64,000 bases of DNA, from positions 13,143,083-13,207,082 of the forward strand of contig OX465115.1 in the NCBI GenBank assembly GCA_949987565.1, written 5' to 3'. The translations under genes were made by a program, and so were the position numbers. How positions within the stretch are numbered: the stretch's first letter is position 1; the number at the start of each line of letters is the position of its first letter. The notes beneath the pieces were generated by a model. That model worked only from the letters and a program-made list of their open reading frames with translations, made no database searches and was not told where the DNA came from. This DNA is from Luidia sarsii (Eukaryota; Echinodermata; Asteroidea; Paxillosida; Luidiidae). Of this stretch, positions 43,270 through 56,800 are shown one piece after another.

Positions 43270-46200
43270 TGTACCATGCACAACTGTACAGTGTAGGCTA
43301 CACCATCCGCTTTTCTTGACAATCCACTGCAATTTCTGTGGTTGGCACTTCAGATTAAGTAGAATAAATCCAAGCTTGACACCTTCAGTAGGAGCAATAA
43401 TTGGATAAACAGACTAAATTGATTAATTACGGAATCAGTTTTGGGCGTCATTGAATGACCAGCGCCTAAACACTCCATCCGCGCGTGCATCTCTGGCGTG
43501 TGTAATTCAGTGTGCACATTGGCAGTGCTCACAGATTTCCGCTGACAGCTGCCATATCCTGTGTAATTGAGAGGCAGAATCCAGTGCACCTGCTCTTCCC
43601 TCTTCCCTCCCCCCATGGGAGCCGTGTAACTGAATGACAGGTCCTCATCTCAGGTGATGCCAAGAAATGGAGGGAATAATTGGGGCATGGCGCAGGAACA
43701 AGGCGGCAGGGATGAGGACATGTGTCAGTGTTTGATATGACACGGGCAGCGGGATTGATCTCCGAAAATCATTGGAAATTCCGGCACTGCGGCAGTCATC
43801 ATATTTCCTTTCAATATCATACATGTAGTATGAACCTCTGCAGTCTGCACTTCCAAGTTCTATTTACTCTACAACACTACCTCATACACATGTGTACATT
43901 GCAAAAACAATTACAGAAGTTTCCAATTTTTACAATTATATACACTACATGTACATGTACGTACATGTACATGTACATGTACAGGTATACTGTACATGTG
44001 CAGTACATGTACATGTACATGTGCAGTACATGTACATGTACATGTACAGTACATTAATACCATGCCTTACTTGTTTACAATTACATGTACATTGAATTGA
44101 ATGCAAGTACGTGTACAGTTTAAACCCATTAAAACTAATGGTCTAATACAGTATGCAAACTGTACAGGACACAATGCATTTTTTGACACATTACACATAC
44201 GTGCACACACGTGTACATTCATGTGTCTATGCAATGCAGTATGATCAGTACGTGTATATGTACGTGTACAGTTGTACACGTACATGTACATGTACAGTAC
44301 AGTATACTGTACATGTACTTAGTGTACAGTTTTCATTTTTGGATAGGTTGTGCAGTTTTGTTTTATCTTAAACACGAACCCTAAGTTACTTTAGTTGTCC
44401 AGGTTTGTTCTCAAGTTCTCAATAATTCTTTGGAATTGGCAAGAAATTTTATTTCAATTTTATTTAATATTTAATGGTTCCTGTCAAGACTAGCTGTGTT
44501 GTCCACCTGCATTCTCCATGCAAATTCAATATTGCTCCAAGGTATTTTCAGTTACCCATGGTCTGCTAGAGTGTTTGTGGTCTGGCTCAACCTTGCCCTG
44601 GCCTGCTGCTCTGGTAGATGGAGAAGAAAAAAAATAGGCAATGGCAATGGGGAATGCGATGTTATCACCCCTACCATCTAAAATGGGCAACTCCTAAAGC
44701 TGTCCAGCCAATCAGTTGTCTCATTAGCCGAGGGTCCTCAGCTCTCCATTGCCTGTGTTCCATCCGTGAATCAGCATCTTCCAATCACAGTGGAGAAAGT
44801 AGCCTCTATGCTGGTCTGTCAGGGCTATGCTATTCCTTCTGAGGGGGAGGGAGGGTGTGACTGACTGGATGTTCACCATCTCGGGTCTTGCTTTCTGGGG
44901 AGATTCTTCTGGTCTGATCTGATGAGGGATGCTCATCTTCGCCCCTCCGGCCCCTGCGTGGATGCTTTGATCAAATTTGGTAGAAGCTTGGCAGGACGCA
45001 GCGCCGCCGCCGTGGACCGGCTGTAACGAGGACTTCAAACTTGCCGGACAAATTAATCAAAGAGTTCTGACGTCTGCGGGAGTCTTGGCTGTTGCTTAAG
45101 GAGCTTGCAGTGGAGATTCAAATCGGTTCCAGTACTTGGGGGAAGTTCATCTGTCTGTAAATCTTTGATGCTGTGTAAAAAAAAAAAAAAAAAACAAGGT
45201 TGGATTCTTTCACTTTCAGCGCGCAACAGGATTTTATGACATCGGAGACTTTGAGGAAATAGCACTGTGCGTTACTTCTCTTCAGAAAGGCGAAGCAGGA
45301 TTTTAAAATGGGCACCAAAAGCGCAGGTAGATGTAGATGAATTTTTCTTTTTGGAGGATCATTTGTTGCTCAGATGAGTTTTTGGTTTTTAAAATGATTC
45401 CTTCCCTATTTTTCTTTTGGTTTTTTGTTCAATAGTTTTGCACTTCGGGATCGGAAAAGTTTTCTATCATTAACCCAAGTGTTAACCCTGGTAACCTTGA
45501 TTAACCTGCATTGTACATGTAGTTAGTACCCTTTCACCTTTGCTCACAAGCCTTACTTCTGTACTTGGTGTGGGCATCTTCCAAAATCAGTACATTTTCT
45601 TAGTACTAGTACTAGGAGGAAGTTAAAAGTATATGATTTGTTGACTGACTACTTAAACTGTGTGTACTGAAGAGTTTGTGATGTAAACCGTTTCTTGTAA
45701 ACTTTGCTGGGGTACAGTACATGTACAATGTACATTGTGCCAGTACATGTACACTGCACACTCTACATGTTTACAAGTTTACTTACCCTTACCTTTCCTG
45801 CCTAGTTTATTATTCAAGCCTGACTGCTTTGTTGATGATTGTATATAATTGAATCCCTCTGACCTCTTTTTAATGTTTTGTTTACAACTTCATGTAACAA
45901 TAATGATAGTGAAAGTTACAGGTACAGCGGGTACATGTACAAAAAAAGCGTACATTTGATGTACATGTACACTTTTGTACAGTACAGTACAGTACCTGCA
46001 GTCGATTTCACCTAACCCATCGTAACTTCCGATCAATCGCAAGACGAAGAGCGATGCACAGAAACCATACAGCCTTTAGAACACAACTTACGAAATCCAC
46101 ATGTACGTGTAGTCGTGATACATACAATGTACATGGACTGGTATGTGCATGTGCATACATGTACATGTACAGTACATCTGTAGGCATCGATTGAGCTGCC

Positions 46201-47310
46201 TTGTCAACCTTTCACCATCCATTTCAATTTTCTAATCCATTCTGTCCACTAACTTAAATCACATACATCTGTGCCAATCCCTAACAACTCAAAAGTTGCA
46301 TTTAATAATGAATGAATTAACTCCATTATACTGAACCTCACTCACGCCAACACAGCCAAGTGGAAGCTTACACACGTGTCTCCTACTCGGTGTCGCTATC
46401 CTCCAACCATTAACTTCTCCTGGCTGCAGGGTTGCCAGGGTTACCAAGGTGCCGCCCATAATGGATGGACCTGTCACCCTTTTGTTCGCCCTCTGCCAAG
46501 GAATGCTCTCGGTCTGAGGTCAAAGCAGAGAGCTCTGTGGTCAGAGGTTGTGGAATGTTTGCTCAATAACTTAGAAAAATAGAAGTCTTGAGTCTCCATG
46601 GTCTGACACCTTGGTATGACTCAAGCACATAGTACCACCGGTATGTGTTTGTGTGGGCTCAGTCAACCTTCCTTGTGGAATGTGTGTTATGTTATGATCA
46701 GACTTTTTTTTACTAAAGCATGACTTTTGAACATTTTACACCCTTACGATTTTAGAATGGGCTGTGAATATATTTGAATCAGTTAGGTTCAGTCCAGTTT
46801 ATACAGTTACATACTGTACAAACAATGTACATACATGTGTAGATTGCACTCTGTAGCAAATTGTGGAGAGACAATTTTTGGAGTAGAAGTTACAGTAAAG
46901 GGTGTTATGTTTTACATATACACACCTGTAGGCCTACAGTATGTTACGATCAATACATTCAGCTGCCATTCCTGCCAAACATGCTCATGATAAGAAGAGT
47001 AAGAGTACTGTTTCATCACATGGAATTATTCAGTCAAACAAATAGCTTAAAGGTTGTGTCCCCACCCCGGCAAAGACTGGTTGACTACCTGGGAAGGCTG
47101 CCGTCTAAGGACTGGATGGCTCAAATGTTAGAGCGCTGGTTCAAAAAACTATGGTCTCGGATTGGTCCAATTCTGATTGGTTCACTGTGGCAAAATGCTG
47201 TGTGTGTGTTGTGTGAAGCACATCCTTGCCCCAATCTCCAAAGAGATTTATTTATTTATTTTTTTATTTTTTTTACTTACTCATCTCTTAATATGATAGA
47301 TTTCGATCCT
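43270..47310. other. Upstream region of the LIM gene; no coding exon found
   Basis: More complex, less repetitive patches at about 43310-43800 and 44570-45330 might hold the promoter and non-coding first exon. A poly-A run is at 45178-45195. This is inference from composition only. Confidence 0.3.
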
Positions 47311-47540
47311 ACCAGGTTTTGAAAGGTCCTGCTAGAATCAAAACGTCAGGCCTGTTTTTTTTCTTCAAATTTTAAAATTTTGTGGGCCTGACGTTTCGAT
47401 CCTAGCAGGACCTTTTCAAAAGCTTTCTCTGCCTTTGAGAAAGGTCCTGCTAGGATCGAAATGTCAGGCCCACTTAATTTTGAGATTCGCATTTTGTTAA
47501 TTTTAGTCGGCAAGTAGTTTGCAACATTTTTGTATCCCTA
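47310..47540. repeat. Three GATCGAAACGTCAGGC repeats, direct-inverted-direct
   Basis: cctgctagaatcaaaacgtc, then gggcctgacgtttcgatcct, then ggtcctgctaggatcgaaat with the long extension. It ends about 50 bp before the presumed acceptor of LIM exon 1. Confidence 0.85.
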
Positions 47541-47603
47541 GATCACTTTTTTTCAAATTTTGTTTTAACTTGGCTGTGATTTCGGACAGACGCTGAAGAC
47601 ATC

Positions 47604-47844
47604 ATGACGACCATGGATCGTCTGCAGAAGGAGCTGGACAACCTGGACAAGGCCCGGCAGGACCTGACCGCCCAGCCCAAGGGCTACTCCACCCAGACCG
47701 TCTCCTCGGCCCGCATCTACAGCACCCAGCCCAAGAAGTTTGCGCCCGTGACCGCCCCCAAGCCCAAGGGCAGGCCCCCGTGCGGCTACGGGGGCAGCGT
47801 CGGGGACGGGAGTGCCCTACCCCCGCCCGGCCCGCACAGCAAAG
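47604..47844 (+). CDS. LPP: LIM gene exon 1 (coding start)
   Basis: It starts at the ATG in gacatcATGACGACC and ends at aaag|gtgaga, leaving phase 1. It encodes 80 residues: an acidic/basic helical start, then a Ser/Thr and Pro-rich stretch. A pyrimidine-rich run ending in ggacag at 47590 looks like an acceptor, so an upstream non-coding exon is likely. A methionine at residue 4 is an alternative start. Confidence 0.88.
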
Positions 47845-50800
47845 GTGAGAGGGCCAGGGTGTCAGCGGAAGGAAGGGATCTTTTCTTCTTTTTTTTGCGT
47901 TTGCGCTGGAGTGATTCGTCTCGGTGATTTTCCATTTCAAAGGAAACTGCTTGGTGGTCATTTTCATGCCCCAGAAGTTCAAGTCTGCAAGAGTCATCCT
48001 AAGGTGTTCAACCAAATTGGTACACCCCAAAAATGTTGTCTTGTTGTCTTGAAACATTGTCACATTTTGTGTCTGAATAATTATTCTACACATGTATGTG
48101 ATACACAGGACTATTATATACATGTACATGTACATGTACTTGTACATGTACATATACGTTACATACATACACACGTACATATATGTGACCTCCTTGTGCA
48201 CATGGGCAGCATCCAATTTCATTGAAATATATGGCAATATGTTAAAGGAGAATGAAACCCAGAGAAAAATGTTGGCTTATCTGATTGGGTGTTAAAAACA
48301 ATCTACAATTACCTACATGTATAGATGGGCTACTCACCTACATGTACATGTACGAGTTTCATAAAGAGGGAAAAATCATGGAATTCGGTGATCGAATTCG
48401 TATTCCCGCAAACCGCCATCTTTTCTTTTATGAAAGTCGTAGGTGAGTAGCACTTCTATAGGTAATTATGGGTTGTTTTTAACACCCAATCAGATAACCC
48501 AACATTTTTTTCTCTGGGTTTCATTCCCCTTTAATGTTCTGTACATGTGCCGTTAGAAAACTTGAAAATACTTAGTTATAAATAATGAACTTTATATTAC
48601 AAGCATTAAAAGTACACTGTGCCTGAGGCAATAAACATCCCAACTTTGGGACAAAACCTGACATCCTGTAAATGATGCACTCATTTGAAAGGGAAAGTCG
48701 TCGCCTTGGCACACCTTGTTTGAATGGGGGTGGATTCCCGTCACTGGTGTGCGATTTCCTGCAGTGTGAAGTGTCTTGGCCCTGCGTGAATCCTGCGATT
48801 GGCCTCTGCGTATCCTGCATTTGTGGCAGTGAACACGTAGTACACCCCGTCCACCAAGGCTACCACAGCATGCTTTCATTTTCCAAACAGAGTTTCATTC
48901 TCGACCTGCAATAGTGCACATTTCGTTTGTTCTTTTTATCGTACATTTTGTCGTGTTCCACATTCCCCTGATTTCTAGTTCCTGACACAGAAGTTTGACT
49001 TAGTGTAATATCAAAACCATATCAAAACCGAACCATAAAAAGTAGAGCAATACTACTTTTTTTTGTAAAAGGAAAGCTCAAGACAAAGAATAATTCTTAG
49101 GATACATGTACAGTGCATGTACATGAACATGTACATGTACAATGTACATGTACTGTAGGTCTACATGTACATGTACATGTACACAGACAGATACGTCACG
49201 TGTACCCCGGTACATTATTTTTTGTGAAAAGTGTATTTGCATGTGTACATGCACAATGTACATGTTACCAGCTGACTAGATTCAATTTTAGAAAATACAA
49301 ATGAATCCATCCAAAACTAAGTAAAAGAATCAATCATCACATTCCCAATAGGTTACCATATTTGGAATGGAATTAAGATAAGGGTTTCAACAACATGTAC
49401 ATGCAGGCGGGCGTTTCTTTTGGCTTCCAACATTTGGTCAGTGACAAGGAGGAGTGGGTGTTCACAGGATGTATCCGGTTGCTATGTCACCGAAATATTC
49501 CGCCCAAACAAACTGATCGTGTTTCCGTTCCAAGAATTTGCCAGGAATTTGTGTGCTGCACGTTGTGGTTTGACCATTATTTTCTGGTCAATCCTATGCC
49601 ACTGTGGACTCACCAAGTATACACGGGTGTGTGGGTGTGGCATGTACATGTACGTACTCTGTGCATGCATACCAGTTCCATTGGGCCCACTGACAGACAT
49701 TGTGCACATGTACAACATGTAGGCCTTCATGTAATTTGCTCGCAGTGTACAAAAATGCACTGTTTGCATACAATTTGTACACGATGTACATGTACACCGT
49801 ACACGTATAATATGTTTCATTTCTGAAGGTTTTGGGCTAGTGGGCTATGTTTGTATAATTTACATGTACATGTACATGTAGACCTACACGTACACGATAC
49901 ACATGTATACATATCTACATGTACATGTATTTTGACATCAATTGAGACATCTGTACCTGTACCTGTACATGTACATGTAGAATTTACACACGTACATGTA
50001 CAGCCGGTATACTGTGCATGGTGTAGTTGTTTCTGATCTAAAAAATTTACCGGTACTCCAGAACAAAACTAAAATTTTGAGATTTTGTCTCATAACTAAA
50101 ACTGATGACCAGTTGCTTCCTTGTTTAGATTCTAGTTTTTTACAGTAGTTTTACTCACAATTGAATAATTCAGTACTGTACATACATGTACACATTTGTT
50201 GAGATGCGGTACAGTCCAATGTGGTTTTGTTTCTACTAGAGTTTGCAATACATGCTCGTGTACAAATTGTCTCTGTCCAGTCAGTTGGCGCACACAGCAC
50301 TGCTGTGACATACGGTAGATGAGATTATACCAACATTCCCTATCACTATCACTATCAGCTGCCAGCTCAAATCAGCTAGCACTAGCAGGCCATCAGCAAT
50401 TCAAATGCAACTCGAGTACATGTACGTACATGTACATGTACATTGTGTACATGTACATGAGCATGGAGAAAATTGAAACATGTACAATGCATATGTATTT
50501 TGCACAAGTACATGTACACATGTGTACATTTGTACATTACATGCCATTTTAGGCATTACCAAGTACACAAAATGATAGTCATGTACTGGCAGTATAAGTG
50601 TACAGCTGGTACAGTAATGTGCATGTACATGTACAGTACATGTTGTAAATGGAGATGGCATTTTTTTAAAACCATCCACTGCTTTACATACATTCTGTAC
50701 ATGTACGTTCTGTACATCCTGTACATCCCTCTGTACATTCTGTACATCCCTCTGCCTTTCTGTACGTATTACATTCTGTACGTATACAATGTACAGTGTA

Positions 50801-53800
50801 CATGTACATGTAGGCCTACATGTACATGTACATTGTACATGTATCACTACAATACCTTTGACCTTGTCCTCATTACAAACACAGTACATGCACAAATTGT
50901 AGTACATGTACTGTACACATGTATACATGTACTTGTGTACATGTACATGTACATTGTACATGTACACATGTACACGTGTCAGTACAGTATAGTGAGTATA
51001 CCCTGGCATACTGCACATGTACATTGTACCAGTACGTACATGTACATGTACAGTACATGTACACTGTAGTACATTGTACCATGGAGATCAGATTGTACAT
51101 ACATGTACATGTACATTTTGTACACTGTACTGTACAAGTGTACATGTACATGTACATGTACAGTACATGCAGGACAATATACATTGTATGTGCACGGGTG
51201 TTTATGTCCTGGGCAAGGTACTACATGTATGATTGTATTAATGCCATTACTGATATCCTTGATCTTTCCTCGTTAGTCTGTCTGACATTTTGAAAGGCCT
51301 CCCTCGGCTCTCTGACCTTCAGGATATCTACAACTGCAATTAGCAATTTAGCATCAATGGCATAATACATGTATAAAAATACATACATACTGTACATGTA
51401 CATGTACAGTTTGCAGCCAAGTACCAATATTACCGGGACATGTAAACTTGTATTAATATTATGCATAATATCGAGGGACCTGCATGTTCCATTTACATGT
51501 GTATTTTTCAGTTTACACTGTACATAGTAAACTACATACAGTACATGTGTGTACCAGCTACAACTACAAGCCAACTTTCCAAAGAGAATTGATGCACAGG
51601 ACTTACTGTACATACTACAGTCTACAGTACAAGTATACAATTTACATTCTGTACATACTGTACACGAACATGTATACATACATATACTGTACAGTACATG
51701 TACATGTACACTGTACAGTGTTCATGTGTATACATGTACACAAAACATAGCCCAAATACATGTACACACATGTACATGTACATTAGAAAATAAACATTGG
51801 AGTGTCATTAACGTCATAGGTACTGAACATGTTCCGAACATGTATACATGTACATGTACATATGTACATGTATACATGTACATGTACATGTACATGTACA
51901 TATACACAGTAATGCATGCCCCTTTAAGTTTAAGGCTGTGCCCCCAACTTGGAGGTCGCTGACCCCCTTTGAAGTTCGAACCCATCCCTGGCCATAATCT
52001 ACGATCCACACAAAGTGAAAAAAGTCTTCTGACTACAGAAGCTCTTCACCCATATCTCCCTAGCCCAGCAACCCATATCATGCACTGCACAGTACACTAG
52101 ACTCCGTGCCGGTAACAGCCCTGCTGTTAACCCAGCATGTTAAGACCATATACAGTCAGCCTCAAGCCCCGAGACCCAGGCCACTGGGCTGGGCCAGTCC
52201 GTGGCACAGACAGTGGAATTCAATGCCCTGCTCTGTGTAACCCTGGTGGTATTTGAAAGGCATGCATTGGTGAAGGATGTGGGATGGGAGTCAGGGAGTC
52301 AAGGGACTAAGGATCATAGAGGAAGATGAATGCTGAATGACTGAGGGAACTACAATGTATCCCAGATACATCTGACACGCTTCATCTCATACATGTACAT
52401 CAACCCCAACCCCGGCCCCCCCCCCCAAAAAAAAATAAATAAATAAATAAATAAATGAAAATAAAAATCTATGTTATAATACACATAAACATGTACCTGT
52501 ACCGGTACACAATGTACATGTACTTGTACAGTATAGGGAACGTCGCTATAACGAACATCCCGGGACCCATAAAAAATTGGGTATTGGGGTCGTTCGTTTA
52601 GCAGTTATGGCCACATACAGTGTACAGTATATACATTTGTACATGAACATGTATGTATGTATTTTGTACACACAAATCGGGAGCCAAAGGCATAGCCAAA
52701 TATTCGGTACCGTACACATGTACATGTATGTACATGTACATACATGTATGTATATCGGCGTTTGTTATAGCGACGTTCCACTGTACATGGGTATAGAAAA
52801 CTTAAAACTGGTTATAGAAAACTGCCAGTATTTGTTTTCATCTGGCCAGCTGGGCCAGTAGGGGATGGCCTTCAACTGGCCCGAGATGATTTCAACTGCC
52901 ATTTGGCCATCTTCATTTTGCTCAATTCATATCCTTGTACAGTACAGTGTGTACACCATGTACATGTACATGTACCGTGACACTGCACGGCAGCACTCAA
53001 GCATACACGATTACACGTGCATGGTGGGGTTCTTGCCAACACATTTGTGTTACGTAAAAAAAAAAAATTGATGTACAAACAAATTTGAAATAAAAATTAC
53101 AACACAATGTACATTGAGGAGGCCTGATCTCACATTTCAATCTCAGCAGGATCTTTCTCAGATCCCTTTGAGAAAGGTCCTTTTTGGATCGAAACGTCCA
53201 TTTGGGTCATCTTAGTCGGTTAGCAGTTTGCAACATTTTTGCACGTTACTCTACGTGTACAATGTACATGTACATGTAGGCCTACATGTACATCAATGGA
53301 TTTGAATGCTGCCCTCACAGGAGTATGCACAGAGCCGATAGACTTGTTAAAACTAATTGCTTGTGTTTCTCCCATCATTGTTCACGATTGCTCCTTGACT
53401 GTTGTTTCCTCTTGCTCTGTGTGCTATGGGTGTTGCGGTCGCTTGACTTTCCAATGCTCTGATGACTGCTTGTCTTATGATTGCCTTATTACATGTAGCT
53501 GCAGTGGTTTGTACAGTGTATATGTGTGCAATTGTGCATGTGTGTGTTTTCTTGTTCTCTCGTCTTCAGGGCCCCCTCCGCCCACGTTGCCTAAACCGGG
53601 CAAATCCATCAAGCAGGGTAAGCATGCTTACTAACACTGCGCTTCTTCCAAGGACCATCAGTTGTTGTGTCCATCTTTTGTCAGCTTTCAAGACTTCAGG
53701 CTGTGCATGGTGGCGGTACTATTAAAGAGTACAGGTTTGCGCTGACACCACACTCACTCATAGAAAAGAGGTTCTTGTACGCTGTACATAAACAAGAATC

Positions 53801-56800
53801 TCTTTTGTGAGTGAGTGTGGTTCTGAAAAGAACCGGGGAGTTTCACTCCATGCTTCGGACAGAGTGCTCTGTCCATCTGTACTCAGGAGGACAGAACTTC
53901 TTCCTGAAGACCAACACTAACAGAGCACACTGTCCGGAACGTCGAGTGTACAATGTACAGTAACCCGCTGGTTCTGTTCAGAACCACACTCACTCACTAA
54001 AGAGATTATTGTACATGGTCTCACAGCAAACCTGTACTCTTTATTCGTTAAAGTAACTCGGTACTAATTTGATATTTTTTTTTTCAGTTAGAGGACCTGA
54101 CATTTTATTCCTGGCCAAAACCTTCCTGTGGATCTTGCTAGGAACAAAACGTCAGGTCTTTCAGCTTTTTTCAGATTTGTGGATTTTAAGATCCGTCTCT
54201 CCGTTTCCAGTCCTGAAGATATTTCAAAAATCCTTGGTCATGATCACATCATCATTAATCTTGAAGTTTGAATAATCTAATTCTTCTTTATTGATAAAAA
54301 GCAGATGCTTGCAACATTCTTGTATCGTACGATTACTCAATCTGAAAGTTCAGATATAAACTAAATCAAACTGCAAGCTTGGAATTGACTGAAATATGTC
54401 GTGCATGGGCATGTGCGCTGCCCACCTTAAATGGCTTTTGCTGTGCACAGAGCCCCGTGCAGTGCTGAAAATCGTTCACAAGAATTACCTTCAAATTGGA
54501 GCGTGCATGTGTAACATGGCCTTTCGTTGATGAAAATATAACAGTTTCTTTTAACAGCTGCAATGTCCATCAGTAATTTATTCATTGAATGCTCGATAAC
54601 AACGCTGCTTGCTGTGTTTGCTGTGTCTGCTGGCTGTGATAACATTCACTACATTTTGTTTGAATAAATTTCCCTCTTCAAAAGTTGTCACAGGTTCTCA
54701 TACATCTGTTTTTTTTTTCGTTTTTTTTTCGTCTGACCATTCCTGTTATTTCACAACCTGGGGGAGATCATCTGGTCGAGTGGCTATATAGCTATTTATT
54801 TTGTCTGGTTAGATTACATGGAATTGCTTTGGGGAGGGGGGGGGGAGTGTTGAATTCTTGAGCTTGGAATTTCTCGGTTTGGGGACTTTCACAAATTCCA
54901 GACCTCTGAAAAACAATTTGCATCAACAAACTGGTGTTGGGAAATAAATGCACTAAGGTGAATGGGTTTCTCAAGAATATTGTGTGAGCCCTATACAGTG
55001 CCATTTGCTCTTGGACGATTTCATAAACTTGGCTGACATCTACCGGTACATGGTTCACACATTACCTGATTGCACGTTCACGTACGGAACACAACCATCA
55101 TAATATACACGTATATTATTTTACAGTGCATTATAATGCACTATTGCACAGTACAATGTACATTTGCCTATTAATCCATGGGACTTATTTATACATGCAC
55201 ACAACTGCATACTGTGTACTTTTTTTAGTACTGTAGCTGTGGGATTTGACTGAAGGGTTATTAATGTACATGTCACGCACTATTATGGAGCGTTATCTGG
55301 CTTGCTAATTAGATATCAAGGGTTGGCCCTGACACTTGGCCAACTGCCGTCATCCGATTACGTACTGTAGTTCACGGATTCCACCTCAGTCACCGGATAT
55401 CTTCCATGCCATCTTCAAGCTCACACCTCTACACGAGTTATCGTCAATCACTCTGAGCACTCAGACACTGAATTTTAATTCACTCCACAGTTCACCACCA
55501 AGACACTTGTGAAGACAACTTACCCAAAGATTAATCTTTTTACTTTTGTTTTATTTTCTTTCTCTCTCCTTTTTTTTTTTTTTTTTTTTTTTTTCTTGCG
55601 GATGTTTATTTCCATGGAAACAGTCCCGCCAGTTCCTCCGCCCAAAACGTCGTCACGTCATCAACAATTTAGCGCTTCAGGTAGCTGGTTACTGCTTCCA
55701 ATAATTCCATATATGCATCTTCCATGTCAACGTCATTGAAGTGTTTTGGGGTTTTTTTTGGGGGGTGGGTGTTTTAGACCAGTTTGTAAAGTAGCCTTGC
55801 ACAAGTTCATGTGTTGATGTTGTTGTTTGATTAACACACACGAAAATTATCCGCTGGCTAAAACGGAGCTTCATGTAATGTGAATGTTGCCTTTGGAGTG
55901 ACATCTCATGCAATCCTAAACATTTTGTGAGCATTGATGAAATGTGGAATTTTTGCGCCGAGGAGAATGTCATTCAAGGAGGGTTTGCCCTACTTGATTC
56001 AAAGCACTGCATGCTCAGTGCTTTGATCCTATTGCCTTCCGGGAAAAAAATCTCAGGCAGGATTCGAGCGTGTGACTGCTGCTGTCTTGTGCAGAAGTTA
56101 TTAACCACTCGACCGCTGAGCTGGTCTTGGTCGTGCGGTGGATTTGAATCTGTACAGCCACAGGCACCACGTCGCACAATAGATTTCATATGAACATTTG
56201 TGGCAAAAGCTGAAAGAAGTCTTCATAAAATAAAAAAAAATGCCTGAGTGATTTTTGCTAACTGCTATTTGGAATAAGGCAACCGAGATTGTGTATTGTG
56301 AGTAATATAACATTTAGGGTTTTTGCGAGATGCATGCTGTGGTGGACATGCCTAGTCCAGTACAGTGCCTGTAGTCTTAGTCCGTTGTGAGTTGGAATTT
56401 TGGACACTCATCCTAATTCACATTGTTCAGTCCAGTTTATACATGTACTGTATGTCCTTAGAAGTCCAAAATATACACTTACATTACATCCTGTAAACCT
56501 GTCAGTTTTAGCACCTACATGTACAGTAGCTTCACCTGTTTTTCCTTAGAAGTAGCAGCCCATATATATACATGTATGCAATTGTGGTTACCTCAAAAAC
56601 ACAGGGAAAGTGTTCAGGGGATGGTGAAATTTAAAAAACTGAAGAAATTTCATTCCAGATTTCATTTATGATTGATTGCAATATAGGCCTGCACATCTTA
56701 TACACCTGCCAGTATTGGTACCTACATGTAGCTTCACCTGTTTCTCATAAGGAGCAGCTCATACAGCACATGTTCAGGTGTACATGCAATTATGCCTCAA

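Larger units (their letters stand above)
42840..52780. repeat. Domain of (TACATG)n palindromic repeats
   Basis: Clusters of TGTACATGTACA-type sequence lie at 42840-43110, 43925-44060, 44250-44330, 48110-48190, 49105-49200, 49860-50000, 50410-50660, 50690-51180, 51600-51910 and 52490-52780, with further isolated motifs. The unit is its own reverse complement, which explains long Cys-Thr, Tyr-Met and Val-His open frames on both strands. The right half lies in intron 1 of the LIM gene. Confidence 0.9.

Noticed and set aside
42752..52011. Many Cys/Thr/Val/His/Tyr/Met-rich open frames of up to about 207 codons
   Set aside because: All derive from (TACATG)n, which is stop-poor in several frames on both strands.
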